Assembly (NCBI GenBank): GCA_036250195.1
Contig: JAVHZZ010000006.1
Location: 79,073,369-79,137,368 of the forward strand
Direction: 5' to 3'
Source of the DNA: Mixophyes australis
Taxonomy: Eukaryota > Chordata > Amphibia > Anura > Limnodynastidae
Length of the DNA stretch: 64,000 nt
Position 1 is the stretch's first letter, and each line of letters begins with the position of its first letter. Below the pieces are notes generated by a model that did no database searches, had not been told where the DNA came from, and saw only the letters and a list, made by a program, of their open reading frames with translations. A program made the position numbers and the translations under genes. Positions 50,601 through 57,459 of the stretch are shown piece after piece.

Positions 50601-52855
50601 CTGAAAAACACTTATGGAAAGCCTGTACTGGCAGTTTCACCTAATTTTGCTGAACATATGAGACAAATTAAATATAGCTATCCAAGACTTATTTACGGGG
50701 GTGCTGGGATTTGTAGTTTCACAACTGCTGGATAGCCGTAGGTTGTCCAAGCCAGCTCTGTATATTCACTGTTAAAGCAAATGTAAGAGCCAACACTTTA
50801 CTGATCTCTCGCTGTTGTTGTGCTACTTTAATACATGTTCTTTACCAAGCCATCAGTACATCTAAAATACATGTGACAAGAGATCTTGCAACATTCACAG
50901 ACATTCAATGCATGTAAAATCTCCTATGTTTCCATACCAACGCAAAGTGGAAGATGTTTGACAGTTTTAACATTCAACTATTTGTAAATGTAACCCATAG
51001 CAACCAATAGATTTATTTTTTATTGCACCATGTTAAATAAGCCCATATAGGTGCTGTTGTTATCTCTCTGATGTTCTGTGTACCAGTAACTATCAGTTTT
51101 AGGCCACAAGTGACTCCTCAATGTCTTTCTCTATGCAGCTGCATAAAAAAAATGCCACCCATATAACCATATGAATCACATCCTTATCATAGTTGCCAAA
51201 AGGTTAAAGCATTAAGGATTTTTTTATTTAAAATACTTCTTTTTAATGAACATTACCGAAAGAAATATAATGTGAAATGCATCTTAATGCAAAATAAAAT
51301 CAACCGTCACCGTACAGTGGTTCAATATGTATCTTCCCAGGAACAAAAATTTCCATGATGAAATATATGTAATTTGGATGGAAAATTAGGGACAATTGGC
51401 CACTTTGCTTTACTCTAAAAGTCTTCATTTTGGGGTTTCCTGGAGCTCTGTGAATACTTTTCTGAATGTAAAAACAACCCATTTTTTGTAAAGCATCTTG
51501 CATTTTAGGATTTGCTGTCACTTATATATTTCCAGTAATAAGAGTGTCATGTATTCAATTTCAAATTAAATAGTAGAAAGTGAATTAATCCATCTGCTGG
51601 AACTTCTTAAATCGTATCAAATTCTGTTTTGACCCGTGTGCACCTTACCATACCTTTATGTAACAAATAGATACAGAAATATATCTGTGGCTTTTCCTGC
51701 TTAAGCAGAATATTGAGTTGTGATACTCAGTCTAGATGCATAAAACATGTGAAATGCCCCAATATGTATATCATCATTGTTCAAATATTAACATCTCAAA
51801 TAATAAAAGTGAATATAGACAATGGCATTTACTTATTAAAATGTGTGCAAATGTAGCATAAACAATAGCAACCACACAACGTCTGTCATTTTTCTAGTGC
51901 AATGCAGAAGATGAAAATATCTCATTGGTTGCTACAGCTTACAACACACCTGTGTGCATAACATATGTGTACAAAATGAATTATATATTTGTGTGTAAGT
52001 GTGAAATTTGCATTGTCCTTTTAATTTACCTTGCCTGATAGATATATATCTTCTGTTGGAAGCCATAAATACAACTTGTGGGTGACTTTCCTCAAGATCA
52101 AAGAGTTCATCTTTGCCAGGTTTGGAGCTGCGCCCAGATTTCAATGTACCCGTAGGCCCCATGGGTGTCAGGTACTTCCCACTACAATCTTTGAAGGCCA
52201 ATTTCCCGGCTTTGAACTCAAGAGTGTAGCCTGTGCCATTATCAGGATCTTTAACCAGCTTCCCATCATTACGCAGGTATCTGTTGTCACATGTCTTCAA
52301 GCAGTACTTTTTCTCCTGAAAGACCAGTGTGATGAGGGAGTGTACACCCCATGGAATGTTGCTGTCTGTGGATATTTCATCCTCTTGGGGACTCAAGTGT
52401 GCATACCTCCTCCTGCTGACACTAAGAAGGTTAGCTTGAGGATGGATAGCCAAATGCACAGCCCAGAGCTCTGTCTCCGTGATGGTCTGCGCAAAACAAG
52501 ACAGCTTGTCTTCTGAACCTCCAAAGAATCGCTTGTGTAAATCAGATTGGAGGGCCCACCTGCCATCCGACTGGGCAGTAATCGAAAAACAGCAATCTCC
52601 CTCTGGCTTCTCAGCCTCGCATGATACATTCCCATCTTTGTCAGCAGACAGATATCTTCCTAGATGGTGGCTTTTGAGGTAGACCACTGAACTGTCCACC
52701 TCATCCTGCTCTAAAGTCCATATTTGCTTCTTTTTCAGGCTTGGAGCAGATGCATAAACTTTGAAGCCAAAAGCTTCTGCTGTCAAATACCTGTTATCAC
52801 TATTGATCAAGCCGAACTGAATCTTGAGAATTTGGTGTATCCCATTGGTTGGCAT
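20728..52855 (-). CDS. FSCN2: Fascin-2 (retinal fascin), five coding exons
   Basis: Fascins bundle parallel actin filaments; FSCN2 acts in photoreceptors and hair cells. Joining 52855-52030, 25666-25510, 24662-24541, 22881-22714 and 20933-20728 gives 1479 nt, 492 residues plus stop, the standard FSCN2 length. Every junction is GT-AG with matching phase (1, 2, 1, 1). The start [18 protein letters not shown] and phrases such as [12 protein letters not shown] and [17 protein letters not shown] follow FSCN2 rather than FSCN1. By family alignment the four beta-trefoils are about residues 8-139, 140-260, 261-381 and 382-492. Ser39 followed by LKKK, the fascin PKC site region, is kept. The protein ends in LWEY, as in other fascins. 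Introns are about 26.4, 0.85, 1.7 and 1.8 kb. No frameshift or stop is seen, so the gene appears intact. Confidence 0.95.
21690..22500 (-). pseudogene. LINE 3' fragment (L2/CR1-like reverse transcriptase end)
   Basis: In FSCN2 intron 4. On the minus strand, [20 protein letters not shown] followed by [20 protein letters not shown] corresponds to the end of a non-LTR reverse transcriptase. The stretch between these two blocks is deleted, and downstream frames are shifted. The 3' end finishes near 21690 in GAATATAAATAAATTAC. Dead copy. Confidence 0.65.
22598..22668. repeat. (TA)n microsatellite with TG interruptions
   Basis: TA units broken by TGTG at two points, in FSCN2 intron 4 beside exon 4. 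Confidence 0.9.
22714..22881 (-). CDS. FSCN2: FSCN2 coding exon 4
   Basis: 168 nt. Acceptor CTACAG|GA, donor AAAG|GTCAGA. It encodes [19 protein letters not shown] through NNGAYQIK. The donor lies 46 bp from a long TA microsatellite in intron 4. Confidence 0.95.
22882..24540 (-). other. FSCN2: FSCN2 intron 3
   Basis: 1659 bp. No element recognised inside. Confidence 0.6.
24541..24662 (-). CDS. FSCN2: FSCN2 coding exon 3
   Basis: 122 nt. Acceptor GACAG|C, donor GTTG|GTGAGT. It encodes [20 protein letters not shown] and continues to AAVCDSVG, closing the third trefoil. Confidence 0.95.
24663..25509 (-). other. FSCN2: FSCN2 intron 2
   Basis: 847 bp. Positions about 24890-24985 hold a decayed MITE-like segment (TTCATTTAGTAATAGTGCAT to ATGTAAGTTAATGAACCCC) similar to one at 39755-39925. 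Confidence 0.55.
25510..25666 (-). CDS. FSCN2: FSCN2 coding exon 2
   Basis: 157 nt. Acceptor TTTTAG|GC, donor AT|GTAAGT. It encodes [16 protein letters not shown] through GGIQSTATE, in the third trefoil. Length and both phases fit the neighbouring exons exactly. Confidence 0.95.
26250..26640 (+). mobile_element. Possible non-autonomous Helitron
   Basis: It begins TCTATAATATAAATGTCTAG and ends near a small hairpin (ATGCACGAGTATCATGCACG). It carries no coding sequence and no clear target duplication. The call rests on resemblance of the two ends and is weak. A TA microsatellite follows. Confidence 0.35.
26644..26681. repeat. (TA)n microsatellite
   Basis: About 19 TA units. Confidence 0.95.
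26682..28089. other. Intron 1 sequence, one possible hAT fragment
   Basis: At 26890-27045 is a CG-containing segment ending TTAGTTACAGCCCTGCC, which looks like a hAT terminus without its partner. Otherwise nothing is recognised. Confidence 0.4.
28090..29045 (+). pseudogene. Decayed Tc1/mariner element, split by a V-SINE
   Basis: The order of phrases follows a Tc1-type transposase gene: AGAACACCTTGCCAATAGCA, TGGGGTGGATTTGCTATGCT, CAGCAAGACAACGATTCAAC, then the C-terminal part. Stops and frameshifts are frequent. The 3' part resumes after the V-SINE and ends AGGGTGCTTAAACTTTTGCA. Dead copy. Confidence 0.6.
28668..28993 (-). repeat. V-SINE, near full length
   Basis: Tail, body and tRNA-like head (GAGGCAGAAATGCTAACCAC, GCCACCGTGCTG) are all present in reverse orientation. 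It is inserted in the Tc1-like relic, so it is younger than that element. Confidence 0.9.
29046..30029. other. Intron 1 sequence, MITE-like remnants
   Basis: The segment around 29095-29205 shares words (GAGCTTGGTAAATAAGG, GATAAATAGACCCC) with the element at 49878, suggesting a decayed relative. Confidence 0.4.
30030..30207. mobile_element. MITE of the GGGGTAAATGTAT family
   Basis: Long inverted repeat with ends GGGATAAATGTATCAAGCTG and (complement) GGGAGTAAATGTATCAAGCT. Its arms match those at 11112, with CCGGCGGGTTTGAAAA and AGATTCTATCTATCATTTTG. CTGG on each side may be a target duplication. Confidence 0.75.
30208..30659. other. Intron 1 sequence, unrecognised
   Basis: Contains an A run at 30619-30631. 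No gene or element supported. Confidence 0.45.
30671..30988 (-). repeat. V-SINE, full length with target duplication
   Basis: Reverse-orientation V-SINE from the (CATCAT) tail to the tRNA-like head GAAGTGCTAACCACC. CAGTCATATCA (30660-30670 and 30989-30999) flanks it as an 11-bp target duplication. Confidence 0.92.
31207..31374. mobile_element. CpG-rich palindromic MITE, 168 bp
   Basis: Ends AGGGGCATATTCAATTCCGA and its complement are inverted repeats. The interior (GGTAACGCGG..., TCGTTTCGAACGA) folds further and is dense in CpG. It shares the GG...ATTCAATT start with the element at 2169. The target duplication is not clear. Confidence 0.65.
31375..33127. other. Intron 1 sequence, mostly unrecognised
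   Basis: At 31634 CACTGGCGGATCCAG resembles a hAT terminus without a partner. At 32958-33022 is a CpG-containing run of repeated GTACGCATC words. No gene supported. Confidence 0.4.
33128..33690 (+). mobile_element. Candidate solo long terminal repeat
   Basis: The segment starts TGTCGAA and ends TTCGACA, a 7-bp inverted terminal pair with the TG...CA ends of LTRs. It has a TATATAAG box at 33501 and AATAAA at 33649, the spacing expected of an LTR promoter and its polyadenylation site. No flanking target duplication was found and no retroviral coding sequence lies beside it, so family and exact ends are uncertain. Confidence 0.4.
33810..35260 (+). pseudogene. Decayed Tc1-like transposon
   Basis: Plus-strand relic of a Tc1-type transposase. 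Phrases include TCTCCAGAGACCTTGATGTT, GTGGACAGATGGGACCAAG, GGCTGCTGTCCTGCGTCTGG and GATCTAAATCCCATAGAACA. The end GGGTGCCAATATTTTTATCC resembles a Tc1-type terminus. Many stops and frameshifts; a MITE is inserted. Dead copy. Confidence 0.7.
34262..34403. mobile_element. MITE nested in the Tc1-like relic
   Basis: Ends GGTACATTTACTAAACTG and (complement) GGGTATATTTTCTAAACTG are inverted. The interior shares AGAATCTTATTGGTTGCTAT and TGTCATTTTGTAGAATGGAC with the 11112 and 30030 elements. Confidence 0.65.
35261..37965. other. Intron 1 sequence, unrecognised
   Basis: 2.7 kb of AT-rich DNA without a supported gene, RNA or element. Confidence 0.45.
37966..38660 (-). pseudogene. L1/Tx1-like LINE, 3' end
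   Basis: The minus strand reads [15 protein letters not shown] and continues open for about 139 codons, matching the C-terminal end of L1-like ORF2 (the HIWW.CP motif region). It is followed by a 3' UTR with AATAAA and an A tract at about 37966-37980. Strong 5' truncation with a poly-A end is typical of L1-type insertion. Confidence 0.7.
38661..39749. other. Intron 1 sequence, unrecognised
   Basis: No supported gene or element. Confidence 0.45.
39750..39925. repeat. Decayed MITE-like segment
   Basis: GGGCTCATTTACAAACATTG at the left and TGTTAAAAATAAACCC at the right are loosely inverted. The interior shares CTGATTGGTTGATCTGGTAA and TTTTACACCTAAGTGCAGTG with the segment in intron 2. Confidence 0.45.
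39929..41180 (-). pseudogene. Decayed Tc1-like transposon hosting a hAT MITE
   Basis: It reads as a Tc1-type transposase gene on the minus strand. Left terminus near TACACTACATGGCGAGAAGC; phrases include TGTTGCCACAAAGTTGGAAG, AACAGCCCCAGACCATTATT and AAACCAAATTCATGAAGCTG. Stops and indels are frequent. The hAT MITE at 40420-40837 splits the element, and the right terminus is lost or unclear. Confidence 0.75.
40420..40837. mobile_element. hAT deletion derivative, 418 bp, with 8-bp target duplication
   Basis: Starts TAGAGATGAGCGGGCTCGG; complement of the other end is TAGGGATGTGCACCGG. GTTGTCAG is duplicated at 40412-40419 and 40838-40845. About 230 bp of the left part match the right (promoter) end of the 7.8-kb hAT at 54242-62069, and the last 140 bp match that element's left end. 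The middle, including the transposase, is gone. It keeps the TATAAATT and GCCGCCATCTT motifs. Confidence 0.9.
41410..41859 (-). pseudogene. CR1-like LINE, 3' part
   Basis: Third and last segment of one minus-strand LINE relic (44765-45480, then 42152-42740, then this). Minus-strand phrases around GGTCAGGAAAGAATTG and TTTGCGTTTCTGTGGG fit the end of a widespread amphibian non-LTR element, in the right order relative to the other parts. Confidence 0.5.
41868..42143. mobile_element. hAT-type MITE, 276 bp
   Basis: Perfect 13-bp inverted ends CATACTTGCCAAC. CTCTTAAT is duplicated exactly at 41860-41867 and 42144-42151 and fits nTnnnnAn. The interior is CG-rich with TCTCCCGG repeats. It sits inside the CR1-like relic. 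Confidence 0.9.
42152..42740 (-). pseudogene. CR1-like LINE, reverse transcriptase core
   Basis: On the minus strand, broken frames include QYWALYF/SVLG-type and [12 protein letters not shown] blocks, corresponding to the GxPQGSVLGP and FADDTKL motifs of CR1-like reverse transcriptases (the catalytic FADD is decayed to FAND). Many stops. Confidence 0.6.
42741..43440 (-). repeat. Dispersed repeat with SINE/LINE-type tail
   Basis: It begins with TCATCATCATTAAATTTTAT and a decayed ATATAGCGCC-like tail in reverse orientation. It continues through TACAATCTATGTGACAATGG and GTGGGTTTTCAGAGAATGCT. Inserted between two parts of the CR1-like relic. I cannot name the family. Confidence 0.5.
43441..44597 (+). 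pseudogene. L1/Tx1-like LINE fragment, split by a V-SINE
   Basis: The plus strand reads [19 protein letters not shown] then [17 protein letters not shown], the same C-terminal region seen at 38660. After the V-SINE (44099-44345) a 3' UTR follows, ending with ATAAATAATATTTATT and an A run at about 44590-44597. Dead and 5'-truncated. Confidence 0.65.
44099..44345 (-). repeat. V-SINE, 5'-truncated
   Basis: Reverse-orientation V-SINE with tail, CA microsatellite and the GGGGAGAACATACAAACTCC phrase. The tRNA-like head is missing. Nested in the L1-like fragment. Confidence 0.88.
44765..45480 (-). pseudogene. CR1-like LINE, N-terminal reverse transcriptase part
   Basis: Minus-strand frames include [20 protein letters not shown], corresponding to the PGNYRPISLTSV..K.LE block of CR1-like reverse transcriptases, preceded by a decayed HP.VLKEL-type stretch. 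First part of the relic continued at 42740. Confidence 0.6.
45481..46189. other. Intron 1 sequence, unrecognised
   Basis: No supported gene or element. Confidence 0.45.
46190..47600 (+). pseudogene. Penelope-like element, 3' part with GIY-YIG endonuclease
   Basis: 46204-46383 reads [20 protein letters not shown] and on to RVEEQ, then a stop. After that stop (and one more) the same frame gives [20 protein letters not shown]. The YVGKT...R..R.REH pattern is the GIY-YIG endonuclease of Penelope-like elements. A non-coding part follows, with the phrase TTGAAACGCGTCAG near 47012. The reverse transcriptase part is missing. Confidence 0.75.
46990..47023 (+). ncRNA. Decayed hammerhead-ribozyme-like motif of the Penelope-like element
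   Basis: TTGATAA (46990-46996) stands where CTGATGA is expected. It is followed by a weak 4-bp stem, GAAA (47014-47017), the self-complementary CGCG, and a GTC cleavage triplet (47021-47023). Penelope-like elements are known to carry hammerhead motifs in their terminal repeats. Core changes suggest this copy is inactive. Confidence 0.4.
47601..48825. other. Intron 1 sequence, unrecognised
   Basis: Open frames on both strands around 47.9-48.4 kb have no recognisable domain and no splice context. Confidence 0.4.
48826..49876. repeat. Foldback, imperfect 1-kb inverted repeat
   Basis: The left arm (about 48826-49355) and right arm (about 49385-49876) are inverted copies meeting at 49355-49405, where CTGTGGTGATAGTA faces its complement. 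Shared outer words are GTGCTGTGGAGGAAGCAG and ATGAGTCACAGAA. The right arm also carries a retroposon tail (GGCGCTATATAAATAAATG, 49540-49560) absent from the left arm. No coding sequence recognised. Confidence 0.75.
49878..50358. mobile_element. MITE-like element, about 480 bp
   Basis: The ends AGGGCCTTATTTACTATG and (complement) GGGGGCCTATTTATTATT are imperfect inverted repeats. The interior has inverted words such as GGCGATAGCGAAAG and TCGCTATCCTGACATGG. No target duplication could be fixed. Confidence 0.45.
50359..52029. other. FSCN2: Intron 1 sequence next to exon 1
   Basis: A dispersed-repeat fragment lies at 50701-50756 (reverse of 3490-3532). Otherwise no element is recognised. Confidence 0.45.
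52030..52855 (-). CDS. FSCN2: FSCN2 coding exon 1
   Basis: 826 nt encoding residues 1-275 and the first base of Gly276: trefoils 1 and 2 and the start of 3. The ATG at 52855 opens MPTNG, the conserved FSCN2 start. The donor is CAAG|GTAAAT. The open frame reads on into the intron to 51932, but that tail is not fascin. Confidence 0.95.
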
Positions 52856-53300
52856 TTTTTTCTCTTCAAAATCACTCTTAGGTTCGCAAGCGAAAGTGTC
52901 TCGTGTTACCAGCAGTCCCTGGACTGATCGCAGAGGGTAGGAACTTTGTAAGTAGCCCTGAGAGATCTGGATTAAAATGAATGAACTTAAGAGAACCTCA
53001 ACTTAACACCCGATGACGCGTTTTTTATCCTTTTCCAGTTGCCTCTACATCGGGCTGTGTCTGCTGCCTTCCTATAATCTGCACATTGCCACGCTGCTCA
53101 CATCTCCCTCCCAGAGCTGGACTTTCCTCTTCACATATTAAGCTAGGATGCAGACTGCTCAGCAAAGTGGTAGCTGCAGCCTGTTTAATTGGTTACATCT
53201 AGGATTACAAAAGCTCTGTCCCTGGTTTTCAATGAACCACGAGCCGCCAGTAACCAATAGTGAGGCTATTGCATAAACCACAAAGAGGCTGTATATAGTG
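52856..53300 (-). promoter_or_regulatory. FSCN2: Candidate FSCN2 promoter and 5' UTR
   Basis: Immediately upstream of the FSCN2 ATG on the minus strand. GGATAAAAAA (53030-53021) is a TATA-like box. TAATCC, the core site of the photoreceptor factor CRX, occurs at 53207-53202 and 52974-52969. CCAAT-type words occur at about 53192-53186 and 53254-53258. FSCN2 is photoreceptor-expressed in known vertebrates, so CRX sites are plausible, but these short motifs also occur by chance. No start site has been seen. Confidence 0.4.
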
Positions 53301-54132
53301 AGACAATGCTCCTTTTGTCAAGTTGCTTCTCAGATATTCAACCCAACTGAGTGAACACTTTCTCTTCATTTATGTGAGCGCTGTTTAATTCCTTTCAGCT
53401 CAAAGAAAAAGTTTCTATTTTTTTGGAATACATCTTCATTTATTGTTCCAAATAAAATAATAAAATTAAACACATTTCTTCCCTGCTCCCTGTGTCTCTC
53501 CTCTGACTAAAATGTTACAGGTGGGAAAAAAAAGAACAGGTAACCTAATCTTTTCCCTCCTCCCCATCAGCCGAATTCTGTCTGTATCTTTTCCTTTTTA
53601 CACCTGTATAAAATTACCTGCTTCTCTGATTCCTGTGGTATTTCTGTAGGTCACCTCCTGGTTCCCCATTCTGCAGCCCAGACTATAATCTGCTTAACAA
53701 TTATCCTGATATATTTTTTTTTAACTTTAATCCGTTTAGGCTTCCTATGGATCCCCACTGTGCTTTGCCTCCATCTGTCTATATCCCCTTCTAAATACTC
53801 ATACCTGCATCAGGAGAATGTATTTAGCCCACAGTGAATGCTGACTCATTTAAAAATAATTGTTGCCTCCAAAATTACATGAATTTAGATGCAAAAAATA
53901 ATGTATTCAAATTGCAGATAAGATCATTTTCACAAGGGTTACAAGAATGACTCAGCTATGACCTTGAAAACTCTTTGGAAAATGTTTAAGGTCATTCACC
54001 TGAATCTTACACACGCCTGCACGCACTGTACATTATGAATGCAGCAATTCATTAGTAACATAATTGAGGCATTTTGACACATGTCTACTGACATGCAGCA
54101 TGCATGTGAACTAATTGCAATGAAGCTATGCA

Positions 54133-54133
<1 letters not shown>
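53301..54133. other. Upstream flank of FSCN2, unrecognised
   Basis: No gene or element supported. Confidence 0.45.

Positions 54134-54192
<59 letters not shown>
54134..54192. repeat. (TA)n microsatellite
   Basis: About 29 TA units, 50 bp from the left end of the large hAT element. Confidence 0.95.
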
Positions 54193-54194
<2 letters not shown>

Positions 54195-54241
54195 TATATG
54201 TCCAAATTTACATGGCATATCTGGTAAAAATGTATTTATTC

Positions 54242-54420
54242 TAGGGATGTGCACCGGCGACTTTTGAGGTCTCGTGTTTTGTGTTTTGGATCCGGATTTT
54301 CGTTATTTTTGAGGTTCGGATTTGTCTCGCAAAACACTTGACGAAAGGTCTCGGTTTGGATTTAAGGTATTGGATTCGGATTTTTTTTGAAAAAAACATA
54401 AAAAGTTTAAAAATCAAGTT
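54242..54420. promoter_or_regulatory. Left terminal and subterminal region of the hAT
   Basis: After the terminal repeat come several TCGGATT / GGATCCGG words, at about 54287, 54316 and 54375. Clustered subterminal words of this sort bind transposase in characterised hAT elements; that role here is inference. Confidence 0.5.
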
Positions 54421-54544
54421 TTTGGGCTTATTTTCACTCCTAGGCTATTATTAACCTCAATAACATTCAATAACAAGCATTTCCACTAATTTACAGTGTA
54501 TTGTGAACACCTCACAATATAGTTATTAGTCCAAAACGTTGCAA

Positions 54545-54835
54545 CAAGGTATCTTTCTGGACTGCGTAGAGGAGTGGGTCACCACAATATATATTAAAAA
54601 CCCTGAACTTTTATGATTCGCACCAATAATTGTACCTGGACTGCGTAGAGGAGTGGGTCACCACAATATCTTAAAAACCCTGAACTTTTATGATTCGCAC
54701 CAATAATTGTACCTGGACTGCGTAGAGGAGTGGGTCACCACAATATATATTAAAAACCCTGAACTTTTATGATTCGCACCAATAAATGTATCTGGACTGC
54801 GTAGAGGAGTGGGCACTGGGCACCACAATAAAATA
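54545..54835. repeat. Tandem repeat of about 90 bp, four copies
   Basis: Each copy has CTGGACTGCGTAGAGGAGTG, then CACCACAATAT, AAAAACCCTGAACTTTTATG and ATTCGCACCAATAA. The opening words recur in altered form inside the 540-bp units downstream. Confidence 0.85.
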
Positions 54836-54877
54836 TATAAAAAACCTTCAACAGATCTGCATTACACTACACATACG

Positions 54878-54946
54878 GCTGCTCCTCCATCCTCTCCATC
54901 ATATACATGTTGGAGTTTTAGCGTGTGACAACCTCTTGTTTTTGAT
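54878..54946 (-). pseudogene. Transposase-derived relic
   Basis: About 68 bp are clearly homologous to 58501-58567 of the transposase gene. Translated on the minus strand it gives QEVVTR, a stop in place of Trp, then NSNMYMMERMEEQ, against QEVVTRWNSTLYMLQRMEEQ in the intact gene. Confidence 0.8.
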
Positions 54947-55030
54947 AATGTCAGTGCATTTGGAATATTTTTCAATTTGCCCCACACCACTGAATGTACT
55001 TTATCTATGATACGCAATACGCATCTATCT

Positions 55031-56977
55031 ATCTTGACTGCGTAGTGTGGTGGCCCCGGTACACAATTTGGTACCGAGGCCACAATATAATTTAAAAACC
55101 CTCCACGTGTCGGAATTCCACCAAACAAGTATCTGGACTGCATAGTGGGGTGGCCCCGGTACCCAATTTGATACCGGGGCCACAATACCTCCTCCAAACA
55201 TGCTCCAGACAATTCGTCATTGACAGACCCCAGACAGACAGGGTCGTAGTGTTATTGTTTGACTTTGTAAACCCAAAAAAATGTCCCTGTTGCACATAGT
55301 CGTGCAATGAAGACTGACTTTTTCATTTAAAGGCATGATCTTTAAAGTGTAGTGTTTGTAAGTCTAAGTCATATTATACTTTTGGTAAAATTGGTTTTTT
55401 TTGTTCCTCTTTATGGTAATTAATTAGTAATAGAATTAAAGTAGGAAATAGAATTAAATAGAATTAAAGTAGGAAATAGAGTGGTATAGAGTTGTAGTGT
55501 GGTATAGATAGAGTGGTCCACACAATATAATAATAAAACCCTCAACTGGTCTGAATTCCACCAAACAAGTATCTTGACTGCGTAGTGTGGTGGCCCCGGT
55601 ACACAATTTGGTACCGAGGCCACAATATAATTTAAAAACCCTCCACGTGTCGGAATTCCACCAAACAAGTATCTGGACTGCATAGTGGGGTGGCCCCGGT
55701 ACCCAATTTGATACCGGGGCCACAATACCTCCTCCAAACATGCTCCAGACAATTCGTCATTGACAGACCCCAGACAGACAGGGTCGTAGTGTTATTGTTT
55801 GACTTTGTAAACCCAAAAAAATGTCCCTGTTGCACATAGTCGTGCAATGAAGACTGACTTTTTCATTTAAAGGCATGATCTTTAAAGTGTAGTGTTTGTA
55901 AGTCTAAGTCATATTATACTTTTGGTAAAATTGGTTTTTTTTGTTCCTCTTTATGGTAATTAATTAGTAATAGAATTAAAGTAGGAAATAGAATTAAATA
56001 GAATTAAAGTAGGAAATAGAGTGGTATAGAGTTGTAGTGTGGTATAGATAGAGTGGTCCACACAATATAATAATAAAACCCTCAACTGGTCTGAATTCCA
56101 CCAAACAAGTATCTTGACTGCGTAGTGTGGTGGCCCCGGTACACAATTTGGTACCGAGGCCACAATATAATTTAAAAACCCTCCACGTGTCGGAATTCCA
56201 CCAAACAAGTATCTGGACTGCATAGTGGGGTGGCCCCGGTACCCAATTTGATACCGGGGCCACAATACCTCCTCCAAACATGCTCCAGACAATTCGTCAT
56301 TGACAGACCCCAGACAGACAGGGTCGTAGTGTTATTGTTTGACTTTGTAAACCCTAAAAAATGTCCCTGTTGCACATAGTCGTGCAATGAAGACTGACTT
56401 TTTCATTTAAAGGCATGATCTTTAAAGTGTAGTGTTTGTAAGTCTAAGTCATATTATACTTTTGGTAAAATTGGTTTTTTTTGTTCCTCTTTATGGTAAT
56501 TAATTAGTAATAGAATTAAAGTAGGAAATAGAATTAAATAGAATTAAAGTAGGAAATAGAGTGGTATAGAGTTGTAGTGTGGTATAGATAGAGTGTTCCA
56601 CACAATATAATAATAAAACCCTCAACTGGTCTGAATTCCACCAAACAAGTATCTTGACTGCGTAGTGTGGTGGCCCCGGTACACAATTTGGTACCGAGGC
56701 CACAATATAATTTAAAAACCCTCCACGTGTCGGAATTCCACCAAACAAGTATCTGGACTGCATAGTGGGGTGGCCCCGGTACCCAATTTGATACCGGGGC
56801 CACAATACCTCCTCCAAACATGCTCCAGACAATTCGTCATTGACAGACCCCAGACAGACAGGGTCGTAGTGTTATTGTTTGACTTTGTAAACCCAAAAAA
56901 ATGTCCCTGTTGCACTTGCACATAGTCGTGCAATGAAGACTGACTTTTTCATTTAAAGGCACGATCTTTAAAGTGTC
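55031..56977. repeat. 540-bp tandem array, three full and one partial copy
   Basis: Copies start at 55031, 55571, 56111 and 56651 with an exact 540-bp period. I see only isolated differences (for example T at 56355, T at 56596, and a 6-bp insertion in the fourth copy). Each unit holds two hairpins of the type GGCCCCGGTAC...GTACCGGGGCC, and a phrase encoding EVLWPRYQI that matches EVLCPRYQI in the transposase. The last copy breaks off at about 56977. Confidence 0.95.
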
Positions 56978-57459
56978 AGAAAGAGAGAGAAGACACAGGA
57001 GAGGAGAGTTGTAGCTGGGGACCTGGGGTGGAAGCTCCCAGGCTCCCCCAGCATTGCCTGGAAGTCTGAGCGTGGTGACTGAGCCAGGGCAAGGAATGTG
57101 TGCCCTGGATGAGGGGGAGAACTCCATGCCACTATAGTGAACCCAAGAGAGAGGGGGACACTGCACATGGAAGAGGCCCTGGAGTGAGGGCTGCTACAAG
57201 AGGCATGGTAGCTGTAGTGTCAGATCCTGAGGCTGAGAGTACACAGAGTGACGTGTCAGAGCACAGGAGACATTATCCCCGCAGAGGAGGGATGAGCTGC
57301 AGTTGAGAGGTCTGCTGTTGAAATAGGACATGCACACTTTAACACACAAATCATTTCAGCGACAGGGCCTACCAAACAACTTTGACTGAAATGATTGGTT
57401 TGTTTGGGCCCCCACACCAAAAAAGCTATTCATCTCTCCCTGTACAGACTAAACAGGCT
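56978..57459. other. Unique segment between the 540-bp array and the transposase gene
   Basis: GC-richer, purine-rich sequence of unknown origin that replaces the rest of the fourth 540-bp copy. Near 57349-57402 CATTTCAG and CTGAAATGATT are inverted. It could be 3' UTR or captured DNA. Confidence 0.4.

Noticed and set aside
51932..52029. Continuation of the exon 1 frame past residue 276
   Set aside because: A GTAAAT donor with the right phase precedes it, exon 2 continues the fascin sequence, and the read-through residues do not resemble fascin.
54862..56933. Repeated minus-strand open frames of 70-116 codons
   Set aside because: They are identical by-products of the 540-bp tandem units, in overlapping frames, without full homology to a protein. 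Only short transposase-derived phrases are recognisable.
55031..56977. CRISPR-like regular repeats
   Set aside because: Long contiguous tandem units without unique spacers, inside a eukaryotic transposon.
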